Source: an uncultured Clostridia bacterium
GTDB taxonomy: Bacteria > Bacillota > Clostridia > Christensenellales > CAG-917
Direction: 5' to 3'
DNA length: 9,014 nucleotides
Assembly: GCA_947589635.1 (NCBI GenBank)
Contig: CANQCC010000060.1
Span: forward strand, 1 to 9,014
Shown here: in pieces, positions 4,665-9,014 of the stretch
How the letters are laid out: the number at the start of each line of letters is the position of its first letter
How positions within the stretch are numbered: position 1 is the first letter of the stretch
The notes under the pieces: generated by a model
Told to the model about the DNA's origin: nothing
Seen by the model: the letters and a program-made list of their open reading frames with translations, nothing else
Database searches by the model: none
Program-made: the position numbers and the translations under genes

Positions 4665-7171
4665 TTGAGTTCCGCCCAATTTTTTCCCGTCCCTGCCTTC
4701 GCGATGAGGGGGACGCGCAAGGACGCGGCGTTTTGCATTTCGTCCTCGAGTATGCGCTTCACCTCGTCGACCTCGTCGGGCGCGGCGTCAATTATAAGTT
4801 CGTCGTGGATCTGGAGTATCATTTTTGACTTTTTGCCCTCCAACCTTCTCTCCACGCCGAGCATGGCAAGTTTGATTATGTCCGCCGCGGAGCCCTGAAG
4901 AGGAGTGTTCATCGCCATGCGCTCCGCCGCCGACCTCACAGCGAAGTTGGACGCGTTAAGGTCCGAAAGATTGCGCCGCCTCCCGAGCATGGTAAGCGAA
5001 TAGCCCCTCTCTCTCGCCTGCGCCACGCAACCGTCCATAAACTCGCGAACGCGCGGATGGGTGAAGAAATAGTTGTCTATAAATGCCTTGGCGCGGCGGG
5101 GCGGAATGGACAAATTCTCCGCAAGACCGTACCCGCTTATGCCGTAAATTATGCCGAAGTTGACGGCCTTTGCGTCCCTCCTCTCCGCCGCCGTGACCTC
5201 GCTTATGGGCTTGCCGAGTATCTCGGACGCGGTTATCGCATGGATGTCCTTGCCGTGCATGAACGCGTCGATAAGTTGCTCGTCGCCGCTGAAGTGCGCA
5301 AGCAGCCGAAGTTCTATCTGCGAATAGTCCGCCGACACAAGCACGTTGCCGGGACTTGGCACAAACGCCTGCTTTATGTCCTTGGCCTCCTCGCTGCGCG
5401 TGGGTATGTTCTGAAGATTGGGATTTGCCGATGAAAGCCTTCCCGTAGTCGTTATGCACTGATTGAATTCGGTGTGGATCTTGCCGCGCGTGATGAGGGG
5501 CTGCAAGCCTACGACGTAGGTGGACTGCAACTTCGCAAATTTGCGATATTCGAGTATCTTGGAAATTATCGGGTGCTCCCCCTCGAGGCCCTGAAGCACA
5601 TCCTCGCTTACGGAGTATCCCGTCTTGGTCTTCTTTTTGCCGTGAGCAAGCCCCAGTTTATCAAACAGCACTTCGCCAAGCTGCTTTGGCGAGGCGATAT
5701 TGAAGGTGGCTCCCGCATACTCGAATATGCTTGCGCTCAGCTTGTCAAGTTTGTCCTTATACCTCTCCTCAAGCGCCTTCAAAGCGTCCGCCGAAACGCA
5801 CATTCCGCGAAGCTCCATTTTGCGCAAAACCACCGAAAGGGGCTGTTCAACGTCATAAAACAACCTGTCAAGTCCTTTTTTTGTCAATTCGGCGTCAAGC
5901 AACCTGCTTTCGTAAAACAGTTCCGCCGCCCCCACGGACAGCCCGTCCGCGCCGAGCGCCTGCTCTATGGATTTTATCGGCGCGCTGTCCCTTGCAAGAT
6001 GCGCGGCTATCATGACGTCAAAGAAATTTTCGGATTGCACGCCGTATTTTTTGCTGAGCGTCTTGTTGTCGAAGACGATAAGTTTTTTGCCGCTCGCCTT
6101 TTGACTTATAAGTTGCAGCGCGTCGTCGAAATTTATCCCCGTGCTGAACAGATCCTCCGCGCAGCGCACGCGATATTCGGTATGTTCGTCGGTGGCGAAG
6201 CGCACGTCCTCGTCGATTATCAGCGCAAGACAGTCGGAGGCGTCAAGCGCGCGGGATATCTCTTCGGCGGTCTCGACGTCCGTAACCGTCTTTTCAATCT
6301 CCGTCGAGGGCGCCGCCCCTTCCTCAAACGTCATCCTGCCCGCAAGCGAGGATATCTCAAGCTCCTGCAAGCGCTGTTTTACTTCCGCGCCGTACACGGG
6401 CACAAAGGCAAAGTCGTCTATGTTGCAATCTATGGGCGCGTCCCTTCTTATCACGCTGAGCTCCCGGCTTAAAAGCGCGATGTCCCTGTTTTCTACAAGC
6501 GCCTGTCCCGTCTTGCCCTTGATGTTTGGCGCGGCGGCAAGCACTCCGTCCAAGGAGCCGTATTCGTCGATTAGCTGTTTGGCGGTCTTCTCCCCCACGC
6601 CGGGAACGCCCGGAATGTTGTCGGATGGGTCGCCGCGCAGCGCCTTATAGTCTATATATTGGCTGGGAGTGAAGCCGTCCTGTTTAAGCCTTTCAAGGTC
6701 GTACACCTCTATGTCGCTGACTCCCTTCTTCGTCCAGAAGATCTTTGTATGCGGACCCGCAAGCTGAAAACTGTCGCGATCCCCCGTGACGATAATGCAT
6801 TCCCCGTCGAGGTTGGCGGACAGCGTGCCGAGGATATCGTCGCCCTCGAATCCCTGCGCGGTGACTATCTTTATCCCCATCGCGGAGATGAGCTGTTTAA
6901 GCGGCTCCACCTGCATGCGGAGCTCCTCGTCCATAGGCTTCCTCGTCGCCTTGTACTTGTCGTACATCTCGTGGCGGAAAGTAGGGCCGTGCAGATCGAA
7001 CGCCGCCGCGATATGCGTTGGGTTCTGCTCCTTGATAAGCCTTAAAAGTATGCTTACAAAACCGAATATCGCCCCCGTGTACATCCCCTTGCTCGTCTTG
7101 AGGTTGGGAAGCGCATGATAGGCGCGATGCATAAGACTGTTGGAATCCAGAAGCAATATCTTGTTTGCCAT
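4661..7171 (-). CDS. polA: DNA polymerase I
   Basis: Repair and Okazaki-fragment polymerase of 836 residues, close to Taq Pol I in length. The N-terminal 5' nuclease domain (about 1-285) keeps its metal-binding acids (D9, D59, G110-D111-D112, D131/D133, RGDPSDN 179-185) and a helix-hairpin-helix (GVPGVGEKTA 188-197). The middle domain (about 295-440) corresponds to the 3'-5' exonuclease but lacks the DxE signature: residues 314-322 read CLALIIDED, and the later Asp motifs are not recognisable, so proofreading is very likely absent, as in many Gram-positive Pol I enzymes. The polymerase domain has motif A (SADYSQIELR, D615), motif B (RRDAKAVNFGIIYG, K668, F672, Y676) and motif C (QIHDE, D790). 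The ATG at 7171 has AAGGAG (rc of 7179-7184) seven nt upstream. It is followed by coaE with a 4-nt overlap. Confidence 0.98.
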   Translation of the reverse strand: MANKILLLDSNSLMHRAYHALPNLKTSKGMYTGAIFGFVSILLRLIKEQNPTHIAAAFDLHGPTFRHEMYDKYKATRKPMDEELRMQVEPLKQLISAMGIKIVTAQGFEGDDILGTLSANLDGECIIVTGDRDSFQLAGPHTKIFWTKKGVSDIEVYDLERLKQDGFTPSQYIDYKALRGDPSDNIPGVPGVGEKTAKQLIDEYGSLDGVLAAAPNIKGKTGQALVENRDIALLSRELSVIRRDAPIDCNIDDFAFVPVYGAEVKQRLQELEISSLAGRMTFEEGAAPSTEIEKTVTDVETAEEISRALDASDCLALIIDEDVRFATDEHTEYRVRCAEDLFSTGINFDDALQLISQKASGKKLIVFDNKTLSKKYGVQSENFFDVMIAAHLARDSAPIKSIEQALGADGLSVGAAELFYESRLLDAELTKKGLDRLFYDVEQPLSVVLRKMELRGMCVSADALKALEERYKDKLDKLSASIFEYAGATFNIASPKQLGEVLFDKLGLAHGKKKTKTGYSVSEDVLQGLEGEHPIISKILEYRKFAKLQSTYVVGLQPLITRGKIHTEFNQCITTTGRLSSANPNLQNIPTRSEEAKDIKQAFVPSPGNVLVSADYSQIELRLLAHFSGDEQLIDAFMHGKDIHAITASEILGKPISEVTAAERRDAKAVNFGIIYGISGYGLAENLSIPPRRAKAFIDNYFFTHPRVREFMDGCVAQARERGYSLTMLGRRRNLSDLNASNFAVRSAAERMAMNTPLQGSAADIIKLAMLGVERRLEGKKSKMILQIHDELIIDAAPDEVDEVKRILEDEMQNAASLRVPLIAKAGTGKNWAELK

Positions 7172-7397
7172 GGCAAGTCTCCTTGCGTTTATTTTGCGGC
7201 GTATTTCCGCCGGAATTTACCTCTTGTTGCGAGGCGTTTTGCGATTTTTATTTTTGCGCTTTATTCTTCAAGTTTTGTACTTTGCACTATGCGCTTTGTA
7301 CTTTACACTTTTATTTGCGCTACGTCGATACGACAAGGTTTTTTGCCGCTTGATCCATCTTCGTCTGTGGCTGTCTAAGCGGCAAGTCGACGGCGCC
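7172..7397 (-). promoter_or_regulatory. polA upstream region with a tentative promoter and hairpins
   Basis: This 226-nt spacer between the patatin gene and polA has no gene. A weak sigma-A candidate is TTGTCG (rc of 7331-7336), 17 nt, TAAAAG (rc of 7308-7313), each 4/6 to consensus. A hairpin CGGCG-TATTTC-CGCCG (7197-7212) lies just upstream of the polA ribosome binding site. A 9-bp inverted repeat TTGCCGCTT/AAGCGGCAA (7343-7385, 25-nt loop) follows the patatin stop codon, but in the minus-strand transcript it is followed by A, not U, so it does not look like an intrinsic terminator. Confidence 0.35.
7260..7315. repeat. Degenerate heptanucleotide tandem repeat upstream of polA
   Basis: In steps of seven from 7274, the plus strand reads TTTGTAC, TTTGCAC, TATGCGC, then TTTGTAC, TTTACAC (ending 7308). 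TTTATTC (7260-7266) and TTCAAGT precede in phase, and TTTTATT follows. A 15-nt segment thus recurs with one mismatch at 7274-7288 and 7295-7309, a period of 21 bp. It lies 100-140 nt before the polA ATG, probably in the leader. Confidence 0.6.
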
Positions 7398-8243
7398 TTA
7401 GGCGTCCTGTTGCGTGCCTGAAGCCTCGTCAAGTCCCAAAAACTCCCTCAGCCCCGCCTCGAGCGCCTTACCTCCGTCCTCTATGCCTTTTGCGACAAGC
7501 GCCGCGACCTTTTCGGACGTGAATTCAAGCACATGGGCAAGCTCCTCGTCGGGCGCGATGACAAACAGATCCTCGTCCTGTCTGACCTTCCCCTTGTGTT
7601 TGGGCTTTTTGTCCATGGGATTTGTCCTTATCACCAGCTGTTTATTGAATCCGTCGCGGGGGAGCAGGTCTATGGGCATGTTGTCGTAGACCCCGCCGTC
7701 TATGTACTTTTTGCCGTCTATCTCCTTTGGCGGAAACAGCGGGAACGTTGCGGAAGCGACCAGAAAGTCCACAAGCCGTCCCTCGGGCACCTCGTCCATA
7801 AGCAACTCATTCGCCTGCCTGTCGCTGAGGCAATACGCCACGAGGCCAAGCGTTATGCCGCTTGCGCGCATGTCCTCCTCCCTCACTTTGGACGCGAAAA
7901 ACTTCTGGGTCTTTTCATAGGAGTTTTTAAGCGTCTTCCTTAAAGTCACAAGTTTTTTGCCCAGATATTTTATGGCTTCGCGGTCGATGGAGCGGTTTTT
8001 CAGTTTGACAAGCACATCCGCGTCAAGATCGAACACGGTGCAAAGTCTTACCTCCGACCACATCTTTATCACCAGCTCCGCGCCGCCCTGAGCGTACAGC
8101 GCCGCGTTTATGGCGCCAATGGACGTGCCCGCCGCCCCCGCGAACTTTCCGCCCGCGCGGTCTATCGCGCAAAGTACTCCCGCCTGATACGCGCCTTTGA
8201 CTCCTCCGCCCTCGAGAACAAGCCCGATTTTTTCTTCCGTCAT
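7398..8243 (-). CDS. Patatin-like phospholipase family protein
   Basis: A 281-residue predicted lipid acyl hydrolase with a Ser-Asp catalytic dyad. Motifs in order: oxyanion-hole EGGGVKGAYQAG (11-22), nucleophile elbow GTSIG (39-43, Ser41), the ATFPLFPP segment (165-172) and the DGG aspartate (D182 in YIDGGVYDNMP). This is the complete patatin core, similar to small bacterial members of the YjjU/RssA type. No signal peptide or membrane segment is visible, so it is probably cytosolic or peripherally membrane-bound. The C-terminal 50 residues are charged and likely helical. The start at 8243 has GGAGAAGG four to ten nt upstream. It is divergent from the gene at 8364 and has its own promoter at 8268-8296. 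The natural substrate (phospholipid or other acyl ester) cannot be inferred. Confidence 0.93.
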   Translation of the reverse strand: MTEEKIGLVLEGGGVKGAYQAGVLCAIDRAGGKFAGAAGTSIGAINAALYAQGGAELVIKMWSEVRLCTVFDLDADVLVKLKNRSIDREAIKYLGKKLVTLRKTLKNSYEKTQKFFASKVREEDMRASGITLGLVAYCLSDRQANELLMDEVPEGRLVDFLVASATFPLFPPKEIDGKKYIDGGVYDNMPIDLLPRDGFNKQLVIRTNPMDKKPKHKGKVRQDEDLFVIAPDEELAHVLEFTSEKVAALVAKGIEDGGKALEAGLREFLGLDEASGTQQDA

Positions 8244-8267
8244 ACCCTTCTCCGACTATTTTTGACC

Positions 8268-8296
8268 ATTATACCAAAAATGCAAAGCATTTTCCA
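8268..8296 (-). promoter_or_regulatory. Extended -10 promoter of the patatin gene
   Basis: On the reverse strand TGGTATAAT (rc of 8268-8276) gives a perfect -10 with the TGn extension. The -35 candidate TGGAAA (rc of 8291-8296, 17-nt spacer) matches 4/6, as is usual for extended -10 promoters. The leader would be about 18 nt. Confidence 0.7.
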
Positions 8297-8363
8297 TACA
8301 AAAACGCAAAAATCTGAAATCATTTTATTTATCCCCGCCACATATACTTTCGGGAGGTGAAAT

Positions 8364-9014
8364 ATGTTGAATTTAAGGCAAACCGTCGTGCTTTCGGGCA
8401 GCGGCCGCAAGGGCGTAGTCAAACTAAGCGTAAACGGCGGCGTGATAAAGGGCTCGTGCTCTCTCGACTTTCGCCCGACCGGCGCGACGCTGTATCTGAT
8501 AGGCGACGAGGTGGCGTCCGTGCCGCTTAAGGACATCACCACTTCTTTCGAGGCAGTGATGAGGGGAGATACCCCGCCGGATTGCGTAGTCCGCTCAAGC
8601 TCTCTCACGATGTTCGGCGGTAACGCCCCACACAGCAAGTTGCTCGAGAGGCTTGACGAATTTCTCAAATCCGAAAACAAAACCTCGCGAAGCCCCTCGG
8701 ATGGCAAGCCCGCTCGCAAGTCATGCGACGATCCGCCCGCTTCTTCGCTTGCGGCAGCGGGCGAAAACGCCCCGCGTACGGCTAATGGCGCAGATATAGC
8801 CATATACGACGACAAAAGTAAGTCCGACAACTTGCAATATAAAGCCGAAAAAGGCGACAAGACCGAAAATTTTGCGGACGTAACACACTTTGGCGGCGGG
8901 GATGGCGCTTTGCGCGACAATGGCGAAAACAGCGCCAAAATAAACGCGGCAAATAAAGACCGCGCGCACGGCGATGACCCGCACGCCTCGTCTTTTGCGG
9001 ATATGGCAAAGTAT
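8364..9014 (+). CDS. Protein of unknown function, C-terminus outside window
   Basis: An open frame of 217 codons runs from ATG 8364 to the window edge without a stop. I do not recognise the family. It has a very good ribosome binding site, GGGAGGTGA (8352-8360), so it is probably real. The first 105 residues look folded and beta-rich: MLNLRQTVVLSGSGRKG, then repeated short strands (VVKLSVNGG, ATLYLIGDEVASVPL), with a probable helix at 90-103 (HSKLLERLDEFLKSE). From about 106 to the edge it becomes hydrophilic low-complexity sequence rich in Ser, Asp, Lys, Asn, Gly and Ala, presumably a disordered linker to another domain beyond 9014. No signal peptide is seen. A TATACT at 8343-8348 would put the start within the ribosome binding site, so no promoter is called. 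A long minus-strand frame over the same DNA is considered its shadow. Confidence 0.75.
   Translation, partial: MLNLRQTVVLSGSGRKGVVKLSVNGGVIKGSCSLDFRPTGATLYLIGDEVASVPLKDITTSFEAVMRGDTPPDCVVRSSSLTMFGGNAPHSKLLERLDEFLKSENKTSRSPSDGKPARKSCDDPPASSLAAAGENAPRTANGADIAIYDDKSKSDNLQYKAEKGDKTENFADVTHFGGGDGALRDNGENSAKINAANKDRAHGDDPHASSFADMAKY

Noticed and set aside
5474..6472. 332-codon plus-strand open frame
   Set aside because: Lies wholly opposite polA, has no plausible ribosome binding site or recognisable motif, and is explained by the codon bias of the polA strand.
7343..7385. 9-bp inverted repeat considered as the patatin terminator
   Set aside because: In the patatin transcript the stem is followed by an A-run and the loop is 25 nt; the T-run lies on the wrong side.
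8341..8350. CATATACTTT as a sporulation-sigma -10 site for the gene at 8364
   Set aside because: It vaguely resembles sigma-E/sigma-K -10 elements but has no convincing -35 and would leave almost no leader before the ribosome binding site.
8240..8938. 232-codon minus-strand open frame
   Set aside because: Overlaps the patatin start and promoter and opposes the frame at 8364, which has a strong GGGAGGTGA site; composition looks like a shadow.

Overview
The window looks like chromosomal DNA from an uncultured, Clostridia-like Firmicute. Reasons: strong AGGAGG-type ribosome binding sites before almost every gene, near-consensus sigma-A promoters, a DNA polymerase I whose proofreading domain has lost its catalytic residues, an S10/L3 pair of Gram-positive type, and a TSCPD-family small protein common in Clostridia. 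Coding sequence is moderately GC-rich; the spacers contain AT-rich tracts. No phage, insertion sequence, CRISPR array, tRNA or rRNA is visible.

Layout. Positions 1-818 (minus strand) hold the start of the S10 ribosomal-protein operon: rpsJ, then rplC, which runs off the left edge. Its promoter lies at 941-969 with an AT-rich UP-like tract behind it. A palindrome-rich spacer (about 1017-1239) separates it from a divergent plus-strand gene (1297-2613) for an M28-type metallopeptidase with four predicted membrane segments inserted in the catalytic domain. This gene has its own consensus promoter and a clear terminator (2669-2697). A spacer with diverged 44-nt repeats follows.

Positions 2900-7171 are a minus-strand block, in transcription order: polA, coaE (start overlaps the polA stop as ATGA), a short-chain dehydrogenase with its own promoter, and a TSCPD-domain protein. 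Upstream, also on the minus strand, is a patatin-like phospholipase (7398-8243). Divergent from it, a plus-strand gene of unknown function starts at 8364 and leaves the window at the right edge.

Functionally these are mostly housekeeping genes: translation (S10, L3), DNA repair and replication (Pol I) and the last step of CoA synthesis (CoaE). The peptidase, dehydrogenase, patatin and unknown protein are accessory enzymes without an obvious shared pathway. I do not see a defence island or other new multi-gene system. The most interesting signals are the membrane-inserted M28 peptidase, the heptamer-phased direct repeats (21-bp period) in the upstream regions of both the dehydrogenase and polA, the diverged 44-nt repeats at 2756-2876, and the unknown two-part protein at the right edge.
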